Assembly: GCF_026104355.1 (NCBI RefSeq)
Contig: NZ_CP110535.1
Coordinates: forward strand, 1,612,001 to 1,676,000
Length of the DNA: 64,000 nt
Direction: 5' to 3'
From: Halomonas sp. BDJS001
GTDB lineage: Bacteria; Pseudomonadota; Gammaproteobacteria; Pseudomonadales; Halomonadaceae
The notes beneath the pieces were generated by a model. It was not told the DNA's origin. It searched no databases and saw nothing but the letters and a program-made list of their open reading frames with translations. The translations under genes were made by a program, and so were the position numbers. Below are positions 8,390-18,297 of this stretch, piece by piece (the stretch's first letter is position 1; each line of letters opens with the position of its first letter).

Positions 8390-11300
8390 GGTGTCTCAGT
8401 CGCGGGTGATGAAGAGGCAGACGCAGGCTCAGTGGTGAAGCCTTCCGCCCCGTGTTGTGCGGCCAGCGAGGCTATCGCATCTTGCGGAGCGTCTTCAACA
8501 TCGTCGTGCTGATGCATTTTCTGAATCAGTACGCCCGCCAGCTTGTCGAGGGTGGATGCTTCACTGAGCACCATGACTGACACCTGAACGCCTAAGCGGT
8601 TCTCGATAGCGGTCATTAGCTCAACGCCCATCAGGGAGTCAAAGCCCATATCGTAGACCGAACGGTGAATATCGAGCTTCTCTTCATCAATCAGCAGGAT
8701 GCTGGCCAGTTCGGCGCGCAGCAGGTCGGTGACGGTGCTGTGCAGTTCCTCCGGCGATAGGTCGGCCAGTAGGGCGCTGATGTCGTCGTCGGCATCCCGG
8801 CTGCCATCGTCGTCGCTGGCGCGGGCAATTTCGTTAAAGCGCGGTGCTTCAGCCGTCGGTAAGAAGCGGGCAAGCGCGCTCCACTCCAGTTCCAGCACGC
8901 CCAGGCTTGGCCCTGGGGTCAGCAGCATCTGTTCGAGTACTTTCAGCGCGTCCTCCGAGCGCAGCGCGGAGCCGCCCAGGCGCTCTTGCAGTGCATCCCG
9001 TGTACGGGTGTTGCGAGCCAGGAAGCCGACATCTTCAATGGCGCCCCAGCGTACGCAGGTGGCCGGTAAGCCCGCAGCGCGGCGGCTGGCGGCAAATGCT
9101 TCCAGCCAGTGGTTGGCGGCGACGTAGTTGGCCTGGCCAGGGTTGCCGAACAGCGTAGTGGCCGACGAGTAAAGCACGAAGAAGTCCAGCTCGGCCTCGC
9201 GGGTGAGTGCGTCCAGGTGGCGGGCACCGTCGATTTTAGGCGCTAGCACTTTCTGAATGCGTTCGGCGTCCAGGTTGCGGATCAAGCCGTCATCGATCAC
9301 CGTGGCGGCGTGCACGATGCCCCGCAGCGGTGCCAGTTCACCCTTGGCGCGCTCAAGTACATCGGCCAGCGCCCCACGGTCGGTAATATCGCAGGCGGCG
9401 GCAAGTACTGTAACCCCTTGCTGTTCAAACGCCGTTATCGCTGCCTGGGCCTCTTCACTGGCGGGGCCACTGCGGCTGAGCAGAATCAGCTGCCGTGCGC
9501 CTTTATCGACCAGCCATTGGGCGGTTCTTAACCCAAAACCACCCAGGCCGCCGGTGACCAGGTAGCTGGCATCCGCGGAGAGCTGCATCGTTGCGGTACC
9601 TAGCACGTCGTTTTTCGGCGGCGCGATAGGCTGCTCGTAAGTCACCACGACCTTGCCGATCTGGCGCGCCTGCTGCATGTAGCGGAAGGCGTCGATGACC
9701 TGGGTGTGGCTGAACGAGGTAAACGGCAGCGGGCTGAGGGTGCCGTCGTTAAACAGCGCCATCATCTCGCCAAACAGGCGCTGGGTAAGGGCGGGCTGCA
9801 CCTTCATTAGCTGGTCGGAGTCGATACCGAAGTAGCTGAGGTTGTTGCGGAACGGGCGCAGGCCTATATGGGTGTTTTCGTAGAAGTCGCGTTTACCCAG
9901 CTCCAGGAAGCGGCCGAATGGGCGCAGGGCGCGCAGGTTCTGGTTGATCGCTTCCCCAGCGAGTGAGTTAAGCACTACATCGACGCCTTCGCCTTGGGTA
10001 TCTTCGAGGATCTCTTCGGCGAAGGTGAGCGAGCGTGAGTCGTAAAGCCGCTCGATACCCATCAAACGCAGGAAGTCGCGCTTCTCTTCGGAGCCTACCG
10101 TGGCGTAGATTTCCGCCCCCAGCCACTGGGCAATTTGCAGTGCGGCGATGCCTACACCGCCAGCGGCGCCGTGAATCAGCACTTTCTCGCCAGGCTCGAC
10201 CCGCGCCAGGTGCTTGAGCGCGTAGTAGACCGTGAAGAAGGTGGTCGGAATCGTGGCCGCCGCGGCAAAGCTAATGCCCTCTGGCAGCGGTGCCACCGCG
10301 TGCTGGCTGGCGATGACCTTATCGCTGAAGCTGGCGGGCCCGAAGCCCACCACGGCTTGCCCTGGCGTCACATGGGTGACGTTGCTACCCACGCTTTCCA
10401 CCACGCCCGAAAACTCAAGGCCCAGGGTCGGCCCGGCAAAGCCGTTCTCGATCGCTTCGTCGGAGAGCAGGCCGAGGGTGTACATCACATCGCGGAAGTT
10501 GAGCCCGGTGGCTTTAACACGAATGACCACCTCATCGGAATCGGCTTCCGGTAGCGGACGCGGGCGCCAGGTTAATTGGCGCAACTGTCCAGGCATGGAG
10601 AAGCCCAGCGTCATCGCTTGGTGCGAGGGTCTGCCTTGATCCTCTGCTGCCGGGCGGGGTGCCGGTAGCGTGCGCAGTCGGGTCGCAAAACGATGGCCCT
10701 GATCATCAATCAGCGCTTCGTTTTCGCTATCCGGTTGAGCCAGCAGCTGCGCCCAGGCCTGTAGCGCAGATTCGCTCATCGTCGCCGGTACATCCAGCAG
10801 GTAGACGCTATGGCCGACGGCCTCGTTGGCCAGTGAGCGGCCAAAGCCCCACAGGGCGGCATCGCCAGGGGCTTCTATCTCGCTAAGGGCTTCGCTATCG
10901 CTAAGGGCTTCGCTATCGCTAAGGCCAGAGGCGGGTGTTGCCTGCCACAGCGCGCTAAGGCCGTTGGTGACCAGCCACAGGGAGGCGGCGAGTGAGTGCT
11001 GCTCCAGGGCCAGCGTCCACTGTAGCGCGTGCTCACAGCGTGCGGTTTGCGCCTCGGTGCTGCTGGCGCCGAGGCCACGCAGGTCGATGACATTGAGCGG
11101 TAGCTCTCCATGCTCACCCATTTCAGGTTGGGCGAGCGCTGGCTGGGTTAAAGCGTGTTCAAGCAGCTCGGCGGGTGTGCCTTGGCTGAGGCTGAGCAGG
11201 GCCGGGGCGTCTAGTGATCGCAGCGCTTCGACCAGGCTGGCGGCGAGCGCTTCGCTGTGGTCATCCGCGACCACCAAATGGCGCCGCTGAGTGGTGTTTG

Positions 11301-14300
11301 ATGCGCTGGTGGCGGTATCAAACGGGTAGTGAGCGTGGAGCAGGTAGGCACCGCTTTCGCTCTCTTCCAGCGCCATCGGTTCGGAGACCATAAAGCCCTG
11401 GTCGTTTAGCCAGCCGATAAGGGCCTCTTGCTCCAGCGCGGTTTGATCGATGCCGGGCGTGGCCAGCAGATCATCCAGCCAGCGGCTGGGGGCGATGCCG
11501 ATCAGCATCACCTGGGCACCGGGAGCTAGCTGTTCAGGTAAGGCTTCAATCAACTGACGCGTTGCGGCCGGGTGGGTGATATCCACGCTGACGAATGCCA
11601 ATTGGGCTTTTTCAACGTCGCTGGGGGCGGCTAACGCAGCAAACTCGTTTTGGTCTAAATGCTGCATATCCATCAGCGGGAAGCGCTCTTGCAACTGTTC
11701 CGCCTGATGGCGCGTGCTATCGAGGGTGGTGATCACGCGGTAGTGGGTAAGGTCGTGGTAAAGCGCCTGGGCGCTGCGTTCCAGCAGGCGTTCGCCTAAC
11801 GCTGGCGCGCTGGGGCCTGCTTCCAGCAGTTGCAAGCGCTGTCCACTTGGGAGTTCGGCGATCAGGGTATCGATTAGCTCGGCTAACTTGCCTGCCAGTG
11901 CCTGCCAGCCGCTTTCACCTACCAGCACACGGTTTAAGCGCGCCAAGTGGTCGTGGCTAATACCCAGGGTTTCCAGGTCACTCGTGCCGCTTCGCAGCGC
12001 CTGTTGGTGAAGCCCTAATCGGCCTACCAAGTGAATGGGCGCAAAGTAGTCGGGGTAGTCCTGCACCAGCAGTTGCCAGATAACGTCTGGCGAGTGTTGG
12101 GTTGCTTCGCTATCGACAGCGAGGCTCTGCTGGGCGAAGGCTGCGCTGAGGGTGTCGAGCAGCGGGGCGACTTCGTTGCCGTAACGCTGGCCGGTGCTTT
12201 CGCCGTAAGCGCTGGCGATATCGGCCAGGCGGGCGAGCGCATCGGCGGGCAGCGCCAGCGGCTCTGCCTGCAGTGGCGCTGGCGTGAGTTCCACGTCCAA
12301 ATAGCTGAAGTGCTGGTGATGGGCGCGGTTGAGACGAATCGCTTTGAAGCGGGTTTTGCTCAACACAGCGACCGCATTTCCGGCGGCATCATACAGCTCG
12401 AAATCAGCGGTGAAGGAGTGCGGCGCGCGCTTGCCCATCACGGCGCGGGCGAGAACCGGCACGCCTGCCTGGGTATTGACTTGAATGCGCTCCACGCGCA
12501 CCGGCACAAAGGCAAGCTGGGAAGCAAACTCGCTGTGCTGGGCCAGCAGCGGGATAAACATCTGGAAAGCGCTATCCAGAATGCCGGGGTGCACGTGCAA
12601 CGTGCTGAGCTGCGCCTGGACTTCATCCGAAAGGGCGATTTCCCCAATCACCGCATCGCCTTCAATCCAGCCCTGGGAAATCGCCTGGAAGGCGGGGCCG
12701 TAGTGCAGCCCAATACGCTCGGCCATCTCCAGATGGTCTGCCAGCGTGTAATCCGGTGCACGGGCGGGCAGTGCAGGGGCTTTGCGATTGAGTAAAAAGC
12801 CACGGCTTTCACGCATGGTGCGCGCCACGGCATTCAACTGCCACTCAACCCCGGTGGCTGGCTCGCGGGAGTGGATCTCCAGGCGGCCATCTTCCGGCAA
12901 GTAGGCCAACCGCATGGTGCGACCATGGGGGCCATCCAGCAGCAGCGGGGCGCGGATTTCCAGCTCTTCGATATCCAGTAGTGGGGAGTCTTTTAGCTGC
13001 AGCGCCGCCGCTAGCGTTAGCTCTACAAACCCCGCACCGGGGAACACCGCGCCTTCACCCACCACGTGGTCAGCCAGCCAGGGCTGACGCTGGGTGTCGA
13101 GTTGGCTCTCCCAGGTGTGTTCGTGCTGGGCTAACGGGTAGCCCAGCAGCGGGTGCTGGTAGTAGCGAGAAAGCAGGCCTTGGCTGTCACTGGTGCCGTG
13201 TACCCAGTGGTGACTACGCTGCCAGGCATAGCGGGGTAACGGTACGCGCTGCCCTTCCACAGGGAAGTAGCGGCTGCCCACAGCAAGACCGCTTAACAGC
13301 ACTTGACTTAAGCAGCGCTGCAAACCCTCAAGGCCCGGCTTATGGCGCTCGATGGTGCCAAACACCAGCCCCGGGCGCTCCAACTGGCGGAGTGACTCAT
13401 TAAGGTATCGGCGCAGTATGGGGTGGGCACCCATTTCTACAAATACGTTATGGCCTTGCTCGATCAGCGCGCTGGCGGCGGCTTCAAACAGCACCGGCTC
13501 ACGAATATTTTTCCACCAGTAGGTGGCATCCAACTCAAGACCGTCACTTAGCGCGCCGGTCACGGTGGAGTAGTAGGGGATCTGCGTGGGCCGTGGGGTA
13601 ATGTCCGCCAACGCGTCAATAACCCCGGCTTCAATGCTGTCCATCGCCGGGCTGTGGAAGGCGTAGTCCAGGGGGAGACGCTTGGCAAAGATATCCTGCT
13701 CGCTCAGGGCTGCTTCCAGGGCGCCGAGCTGCTGGCTGTCGCCTGCTAGCGTAATACCTTTCGGGCTGTTAATGCCGGCCAGGCAAACCTGATTGAACTC
13801 GGGCTTATCGAGCCACGCGGCGATGTCGTCGGCGCTCATGGCCACGGCGGTCATTTCGCCTTGGCCACGGGTTTTGCCCTGGTAGTCGCTGCGGTAGTAA
13901 ATCACTTTCACCGCATCTTCCAGGCTTAATGCGCCACTGGCCCAGGCGGCGGCTACTTCACCGACGCTGTGGCCAAATACCGCCGTGGGTGTGATGCCTT
14001 GTTCGTAAAGCCACTCGGTTAATGCCACTTGCAGGGCAAACAGCGCCGGCTGGGCGATCTCGGTTAAGCCGAAGCGGTTCTCCTCACTTTGACCATTACG
14101 ACCTTCGAGCTCGGCACGCAGTGAGAAATCACCGTACTGCTGAAAGAGGGCGTCGACGCGGTCAATGGCCTCAGCGAAAATCGGCGATTGGGCGAGCAGG
14201 TCGTGCCCCATGGTTTCCCACTGACAGCCGTTGCCATCGTAAACGAACACCGGGCCTACTGCCTTGGGGAGGCGCTCCAGCGTAATAACGCTGTTGGCTT

Positions 14301-15837
14301 CACCGGCGGCAAACTCGCTGAGTTGCACAGCGGCCTCTTCTGCCGTTTGGGCGTACAGCAGCGCGCCGTGGCTATGCTGGTCGCGGTGGTTGAACAGCGT
14401 ATAGGCGATATCGTAAAAGCTGGCGCCGTCGTTTTCGCGTAAGTCGTTTTCACGCAGAAAGTTAGCCAGGGCTTCAGCGCTTTGGCTAAGCGCGGCTTCA
14501 CTGCGGGCGCTAAGGCGAAGGGGTAGCGGTTGATCCGGCGTTTGTGGTTCGGGTTTTGCCCGCTCGGGCGGGCTTTCCAGAATAACGTGGGCGTTGGCAC
14601 CGCCAAAACCGAAGGAGTTCACGCCAATCACCAGGCGGCCCTGCTTCTTCAGCGGCTGTGCCTTGGTGACCACCGAGATATTCCACTCATCAAACTTGAT
14701 GCGCGGATTGAGTTTACGTATGCCGATGGTGGCGGGGACTTCGCGATGCTGAATGCTGTAGAGCGCCTTGGCCAAACCCGCCACGCCGGAGGCGGTTTCC
14801 AGGTGGCCCAGGTTGCTCTTTACCGAGCCAATCAGCAGCGGCGTTTTACGCTGCTGGCCGAGTGCTTCACCAATCGCGCGGGTTTCAATGGGGTCGCCAA
14901 CGGCGGTGCCGGTGCCGTGGGCTTCCAGGTAGTCGATTTCATCCGGCGAGATGCCCGCCTGCTGGTAGGCGCGCTTCATCAGGTCAATTTGGGCGCTGGG
15001 GTTAGGCACGGTCAGGCCGGATTTATAGCCATCGGTGTTGACCGCGGAGCCTGCCACGACGGCAATAATGTTGTCGCCGTCGGCGACGGCCTGGTCATAA
15101 TCCTTGAGTAGGAAAATGCCGGCCCCTTCCGAGCGCACATAGCCGTTGCCCGCTTCATCAAACACCTGACAGCGGCCAGTGGGTGAAAGCATGCTGGCTT
15201 TGGAGAAGATGATAAAGCCATAGGGGTGCAGGTGCAGGCTGATGCCGCCCGCCAGCGCCATTGTGGTTTCGCCACTGCGAATCGATTGGCAGGCCTGATG
15301 AAAGGCGACCATAGAGGACGAGCAGGCGGTATCCAGGGACATACTGGGGCCATGCAGGTCGAACACGTAGGACAATCGGTTAGAGGCGATGCTGGAGGTG
15401 TTGCCGGTGGCGGTGGAGGCATCGATTGCCGCCATGTCGTCTGCAATGCGATACGAGTAGTCGAGACTGGCAACGCCTAAAAATACTCCACACTGGCTGC
15501 CGCGCAGCGAGCTGGGAGGAATGCTGGCGTTTTCCATGGCTTCCCAGGCGAGCTCCAAGAGCATGCGCTGCTGGGGATCCATATTGGCCGCTTCGCGGGG
15601 CGAAATACCAAAAAACTCAGCGTCAAAACCACTGATATCGCCCAGGCTACCGGCGGCAAAGGTCACGCTGGTGCCGGGGTGGCGCTTATCCGGGTGTAAA
15701 AAGGCGTCGTGGCTCCAGCGATCGGCGGCCACTTCGGTAACTAAATCTTTTTCGGCTTGCAGGTCCTGCCAGAACGTTTCAGGGGTGGTGCCGGGGAAAC
15801 GATGGGCGGCGCCGATAATGGCAACGCGTTTAGTCAT
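8386..15837 (-). CDS. highly reducing type I polyketide synthase, KS-AT-DH-(degenerate MT)-ER-KR-ACP (RkpA-like)
   Basis: A 2483-residue single-module synthase. KS (1-425) has the DTACSSS nucleophile Cys172 and His307 (EAHGTGT) and His345 (NLGHLE). AT (~535-850) has GHSVGE and the AFHSP motif usual for malonyl-CoA. DH starts with ADHVVGEGAVFPG, where the HxxxGxxxxP Gly is replaced (Glu, flanked by Gly), and has the second motif LDSAFQ. A ~450-residue segment before the ER has only a weak motif-I remnant (LQLLEAGPS), so it is read as an inactive methyltransferase. ER has GAAGGVGIAA, KR has TGGLGGFGL and NYVAAN, and the ACP has MGFDSLMGVEL with the phosphopantetheine Ser. A full reducing loop without thioesterase fits iterative formation of a saturated chain. 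It overlaps both neighbours by 4 bp. Confidence 0.93.
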   Translation of the reverse strand: MTKRVAIIGAAHRFPGTTPETFWQDLQAEKDLVTEVAADRWSHDAFLHPDKRHPGTSVTFAAGSLGDISGFDAEFFGISPREAANMDPQQRMLLELAWEAMENASIPPSSLRGSQCGVFLGVASLDYSYRIADDMAAIDASTATGNTSSIASNRLSYVFDLHGPSMSLDTACSSSMVAFHQACQSIRSGETTMALAGGISLHLHPYGFIIFSKASMLSPTGRCQVFDEAGNGYVRSEGAGIFLLKDYDQAVADGDNIIAVVAGSAVNTDGYKSGLTVPNPSAQIDLMKRAYQQAGISPDEIDYLEAHGTGTAVGDPIETRAIGEALGQQRKTPLLIGSVKSNLGHLETASGVAGLAKALYSIQHREVPATIGIRKLNPRIKFDEWNISVVTKAQPLKKQGRLVIGVNSFGFGGANAHVILESPPERAKPEPQTPDQPLPLRLSARSEAALSQSAEALANFLRENDLRENDGASFYDIAYTLFNHRDQHSHGALLYAQTAEEAAVQLSEFAAGEANSVITLERLPKAVGPVFVYDGNGCQWETMGHDLLAQSPIFAEAIDRVDALFQQYGDFSLRAELEGRNGQSEENRFGLTEIAQPALFALQVALTEWLYEQGITPTAVFGHSVGEVAAAWASGALSLEDAVKVIYYRSDYQGKTRGQGEMTAVAMSADDIAAWLDKPEFNQVCLAGINSPKGITLAGDSQQLGALEAALSEQDIFAKRLPLDYAFHSPAMDSIEAGVIDALADITPRPTQIPYYSTVTGALSDGLELDATYWWKNIREPVLFEAAASALIEQGHNVFVEMGAHPILRRYLNESLRQLERPGLVFGTIERHKPGLEGLQRCLSQVLLSGLAVGSRYFPVEGQRVPLPRYAWQRSHHWVHGTSDSQGLLSRYYQHPLLGYPLAQHEHTWESQLDTQRQPWLADHVVGEGAVFPGAGFVELTLAAALQLKDSPLLDIEELEIRAPLLLDGPHGRTMRLAYLPEDGRLEIHSREPATGVEWQLNAVARTMRESRGFLLNRKAPALPARAPDYTLADHLEMAERIGLHYGPAFQAISQGWIEGDAVIGEIALSDEVQAQLSTLHVHPGILDSAFQMFIPLLAQHSEFASQLAFVPVRVERIQVNTQAGVPVLARAVMGKRAPHSFTADFELYDAAGNAVAVLSKTRFKAIRLNRAHHQHFSYLDVELTPAPLQAEPLALPADALARLADIASAYGESTGQRYGNEVAPLLDTLSAAFAQQSLAVDSEATQHSPDVIWQLLVQDYPDYFAPIHLVGRLGLHQQALRSGTSDLETLGISHDHLARLNRVLVGESGWQALAGKLAELIDTLIAELPSGQRLQLLEAGPSAPALGERLLERSAQALYHDLTHYRVITTLDSTRHQAEQLQERFPLMDMQHLDQNEFAALAAPSDVEKAQLAFVSVDITHPAATRQLIEALPEQLAPGAQVMLIGIAPSRWLDDLLATPGIDQTALEQEALIGWLNDQGFMVSEPMALEESESGAYLLHAHYPFDTATSASNTTQRRHLVVADDHSEALAASLVEALRSLDAPALLSLSQGTPAELLEHALTQPALAQPEMGEHGELPLNVIDLRGLGASSTEAQTARCEHALQWTLALEQHSLAASLWLVTNGLSALWQATPASGLSDSEALSDSEALSEIEAPGDAALWGFGRSLANEAVGHSVYLLDVPATMSESALQAWAQLLAQPDSENEALIDDQGHRFATRLRTLPAPRPAAEDQGRPSHQAMTLGFSMPGQLRQLTWRPRPLPEADSDEVVIRVKATGLNFRDVMYTLGLLSDEAIENGFAGPTLGLEFSGVVESVGSNVTHVTPGQAVVGFGPASFSDKVIASQHAVAPLPEGISFAAAATIPTTFFTVYYALKHLARVEPGEKVLIHGAAGGVGIAALQIAQWLGAEIYATVGSEEKRDFLRLMGIERLYDSRSLTFAEEILEDTQGEGVDVVLNSLAGEAINQNLRALRPFGRFLELGKRDFYENTHIGLRPFRNNLSYFGIDSDQLMKVQPALTQRLFGEMMALFNDGTLSPLPFTSFSHTQVIDAFRYMQQARQIGKVVVTYEQPIAPPKNDVLGTATMQLSADASYLVTGGLGGFGLRTAQWLVDKGARQLILLSRSGPASEEAQAAITAFEQQGVTVLAAACDITDRGALADVLERAKGELAPLRGIVHAATVIDDGLIRNLDAERIQKVLAPKIDGARHLDALTREAELDFFVLYSSATTLFGNPGQANYVAANHWLEAFAASRRAAGLPATCVRWGAIEDVGFLARNTRTRDALQERLGGSALRSEDALKVLEQMLLTPGPSLGVLELEWSALARFLPTAEAPRFNEIARASDDDGSRDADDDISALLADLSPEELHSTVTDLLRAELASILLIDEEKLDIHRSVYDMGFDSLMGVELMTAIENRLGVQVSVMVLSEASTLDKLAGVLIQKMHQHDDVEDAPQDAIASLAAQHGAEGFTTEPASASSSPATETP
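10880..10925. repeat. 18-bp tandem repeat inside the PKS linker
   Basis: TCGCTAAGGGCTTCGCTA is repeated twice exactly, plus ten bases of a third unit. On the coding strand it encodes SDSEAL repeats in a flexible linker between the degenerate MT and the ER. The unit is a multiple of three, so copy-number change would keep frame. Confidence 0.9.
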
Positions 15838-17459
15838 TCTTGCTCCTGAGGTTCTGGTTCTACCTTGATCACATCGCTACTTATATCGTGTCCAAACACC
15901 TGTTTGAATAACTGGACACCAAGTTCGTTTGCGGCTAATTCGAGTGGCTCATTAGTCGTTTCCCAATGCGCCGTTGCTAACCGCTCGCCTGCTGCTTTCC
16001 AATCCGCCGATGACCATATCATGTAGGGGGTGCGGCTATCTGGGGGCGTAAAGTGCGTATACGCCTGTGGCAGAATCGGCACATGATCCCCATACCAGCC
16101 TAGCAGCCCTGGTCGTTTTGCAGTATTTAGCGAATTTTTAACGCTGGCTAGCATCTTGTCGGATTCACTTAAATGCTGCAAATAGACCGCCAAATCACGC
16201 AGGTGGTCGGGTAACGGCCAAGGAGCTCCGGGCAGCGTATTGGCTAACGTTGCTTGGTTTGGTGCTTCTAAATGTAGCGGGCCGTGATTTTCCATGGTGA
16301 TAACAAACACAAATAGCGGTCTATTATCGTCATCTTCAAGCAGCCGTCCAATTTTTCGTGCAACCGCCTGGTCACTAACGTATTGACCGTTTTTATCGCT
16401 GCTCTGGAAGGCATTGATATCTATGAAGTGGTCAAAGCCTAATTGGGGTATCACCTTATGACGAAAATAGAAGCTCGCCAGGTACGGGTGCACGCACACC
16501 GTGCGGTAGCCTGCCGCTTTTAGCGCGCTCGCTAAACTGGGCATTGGATGGCGCGCAAGCGTGCGGTAAGGGTTGAACTGGCGAACACCCCAGTGGCCGG
16601 GTGCAATACCGGTTAATACCGCGCATTCGGTACGCACTGTGTTGGCACCCCAGGCGGGCACGTTTAATGCGCCATGCAGGGTGGCGTTTGCGCGGGTGGC
16701 ATCAAAATGGGGGAGCAGGTCGCTGTTGACTTCTGCACACCAGGGGCGCGGGTCGAAAAACGATTCGCTCTGTACCAGCACTACGTTGGGCAGTGGCTGC
16801 TCGCTCTGATGCGCGCTCGCCACCGCCGTTAAAGCGTGAAAGGGGGATTGCTCCGGCGCAGGCACGGGGGAGCGCATCAGTGCGACACCGTAAGCCCACA
16901 GGCTGGCGAATAGCCCCAAGCGGTGTAGGTCATCTGCGGGGCGTAAGGTAATGGAGGGTAGCCTACCCACGCTCAATACCAGTAGAAAAGCACCTGCTGC
17001 TATTAACCCCAGCGCATTGGATAAAAAACGGCTGGCACCCTGGCTGGTTACCAGTGAGCCTTCCCAGTAAAAGAAGCCGCCAATCGCTACCGCAGCGGCG
17101 CTGCTGGCGGCAATCGCCAAGCCAACCCCGAAGAAAGGTACGTAGAGGCGCGGGTGGAGAATGGCGTCCCAGAAGTATTCAAAGTCGTGGCAGATAAACG
17201 GCTCGTTGAGCGTATGCGATTTAGCATTGCTCGACTGCACGACGACCAGTTGCAGCGAGAGAAACACCATCACCGCAAACCACGGGCGCTGGAGTAGCAG
17301 CACCAGCACTCCGAAAAGCAGTAGCCATGTGCCAAGGTGGACACTATTGGCGGCTGCTCCGCGCTGCCAAAAAGGGCGCGGCCGCGGGCTGAGCAGGGCT
17401 TCAAACGCGCCGCTTATCAACAGCCCCAATAGCAGCGGCCCTATCAGCGCGCTAATCAT
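15834..17459 (-). CDS. membrane sulfatase-fold protein (LTA-synthase/RkpI-like phosphotransferase)
   Basis: A 541-residue protein with about five N-terminal membrane helices (for example GPLLLGLLISGAFEALL and LLFGVLVLLLQ), then a periplasmic alkaline-phosphatase-fold domain. Visible sulfatase/LTA-synthase features are VVLVQSESFFDPRPW, GANTVRTECAVLTGI (the nucleophile Thr in TVRTE), VITMENHGPLH and WYGDHVPILP near the C-terminus. Relatives transfer phosphoglycerol or phosphoethanolamine from phospholipids onto glycans or lipids outside the inner membrane. In this operon it may decorate the capsule or its lipid anchor (inference); it overlaps the PKS start by 4 bp and the SDR stop by 8 bp. Confidence 0.85.
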   Translation of the reverse strand: MISALIGPLLLGLLISGAFEALLSPRPRPFWQRGAAANSVHLGTWLLLFGVLVLLLQRPWFAVMVFLSLQLVVVQSSNAKSHTLNEPFICHDFEYFWDAILHPRLYVPFFGVGLAIAASSAAAVAIGGFFYWEGSLVTSQGASRFLSNALGLIAAGAFLLVLSVGRLPSITLRPADDLHRLGLFASLWAYGVALMRSPVPAPEQSPFHALTAVASAHQSEQPLPNVVLVQSESFFDPRPWCAEVNSDLLPHFDATRANATLHGALNVPAWGANTVRTECAVLTGIAPGHWGVRQFNPYRTLARHPMPSLASALKAAGYRTVCVHPYLASFYFRHKVIPQLGFDHFIDINAFQSSDKNGQYVSDQAVARKIGRLLEDDDNRPLFVFVITMENHGPLHLEAPNQATLANTLPGAPWPLPDHLRDLAVYLQHLSESDKMLASVKNSLNTAKRPGLLGWYGDHVPILPQAYTHFTPPDSRTPYMIWSSADWKAAGERLATAHWETTNEPLELAANELGVQLFKQVFGHDISSDVIKVEPEPQEQE

Positions 17460-18297
17460 GGGGCGTGTCTCCCGGGTGATTAAAGCCCAGGCGTTTGATC
17501 AACCACTGAGAAATGCCTGCGGGCAGTACCGCCAGCCACCAGGTGCCAAAATTGAGCGGGAAGGGGAAGCTGATGCGTGCACGGTTGGCAGTGATACCGC
17601 GCTTAATGACCTTGGCGGCGCGTTCGGGTGGCCACTCCCAGGGCTTGGGGCCGGGCATGGCTTCGCACATTGGGGAGGTGACATAGCCGGGCATGACTAC
17701 CGTTACACCAATGCCCTGAGGCGCGAGCAGACCACGTAACCCTTCGCCATAGGCTTTGATACCTGCTTTGCTGGCGCTATAGCTGGGAGTGGTGGGTAAG
17801 CCGTGCCATGCGGCAAGCGAGCTGATCAGCACCAGTTGGCCGCTGCCGCGGGTCTGCATGGCAGGTACCAGGTGTTGCACCATGGCGATGGGGGTTTTCA
17901 GGTTGATATCCAGCAGCGCCTGCACGTCTGCCCAGGGCTCTAAGGTATCAGGCCCTTGGGGGTGGGTATTCTTGCCCGCGTTGGCAATCACGATATCCGG
18001 CACTTGTTGGGCGCAGAGTTCGGCCAGCCAGCCCTTCAGCGCGTGGTCATCGGTCAGATCGATGGTGGATAGGGTGACCTGGGCGCCTTGTTGGCGGCAA
18101 GTGGTGGCAAGCGTCTCTAGCTTCTCCTGCTGGCGTCCGTGCAGCACCAAATGGGTGCTGGGATCGGCATAGGCGCTTGCCAGGGCACCCCCAATCGCGC
18201 CAGTGGCACCGGTGATCAGGACGCAGCGGTTATTAGGCGGCTGTTTCGTCGTCGCTTTCCCAGTAACGGTCACAGTTTCTGTCACAGAATCAGTCAC
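17452..18297 (-). CDS. short-chain dehydrogenase/reductase, 3-ketosphinganine-reductase/RkpH-like
   Basis: A 281-residue classical SDR with TGATGAIG at 29-36, NAG at 106-108, Ser160 and YSASK (Tyr173, Lys177). The C-terminal WWLAVLPAGISQWLIKRLGF helix looks membrane-associated, as in 3-ketodihydrosphingosine reductases. In the operon it is placed to reduce the ketone formed by the AONS to an amino alcohol (inference). The first ~25 residues (Thr/Val-rich) precede the Rossmann fold, and the true start may be internal. It overlaps kpsS by 4 bp and the sulfatase gene by 8 bp. Confidence 0.86.
   Translation of the reverse strand: MTDSVTETVTVTGKATTKQPPNNRCVLITGATGAIGGALASAYADPSTHLVLHGRQQEKLETLATTCRQQGAQVTLSTIDLTDDHALKGWLAELCAQQVPDIVIANAGKNTHPQGPDTLEPWADVQALLDINLKTPIAMVQHLVPAMQTRGSGQLVLISSLAAWHGLPTTPSYSASKAGIKAYGEGLRGLLAPQGIGVTVVMPGYVTSPMCEAMPGPKPWEWPPERAAKVIKRGITANRARISFPFPLNFGTWWLAVLPAGISQWLIKRLGFNHPGDTPHD

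Noticed and set aside
12031-12795. 254-codon frame antisense to the PKS gene
   Set aside because: Shadow of a long GC-rich gene; the opposite strand has clear PKS domains throughout.
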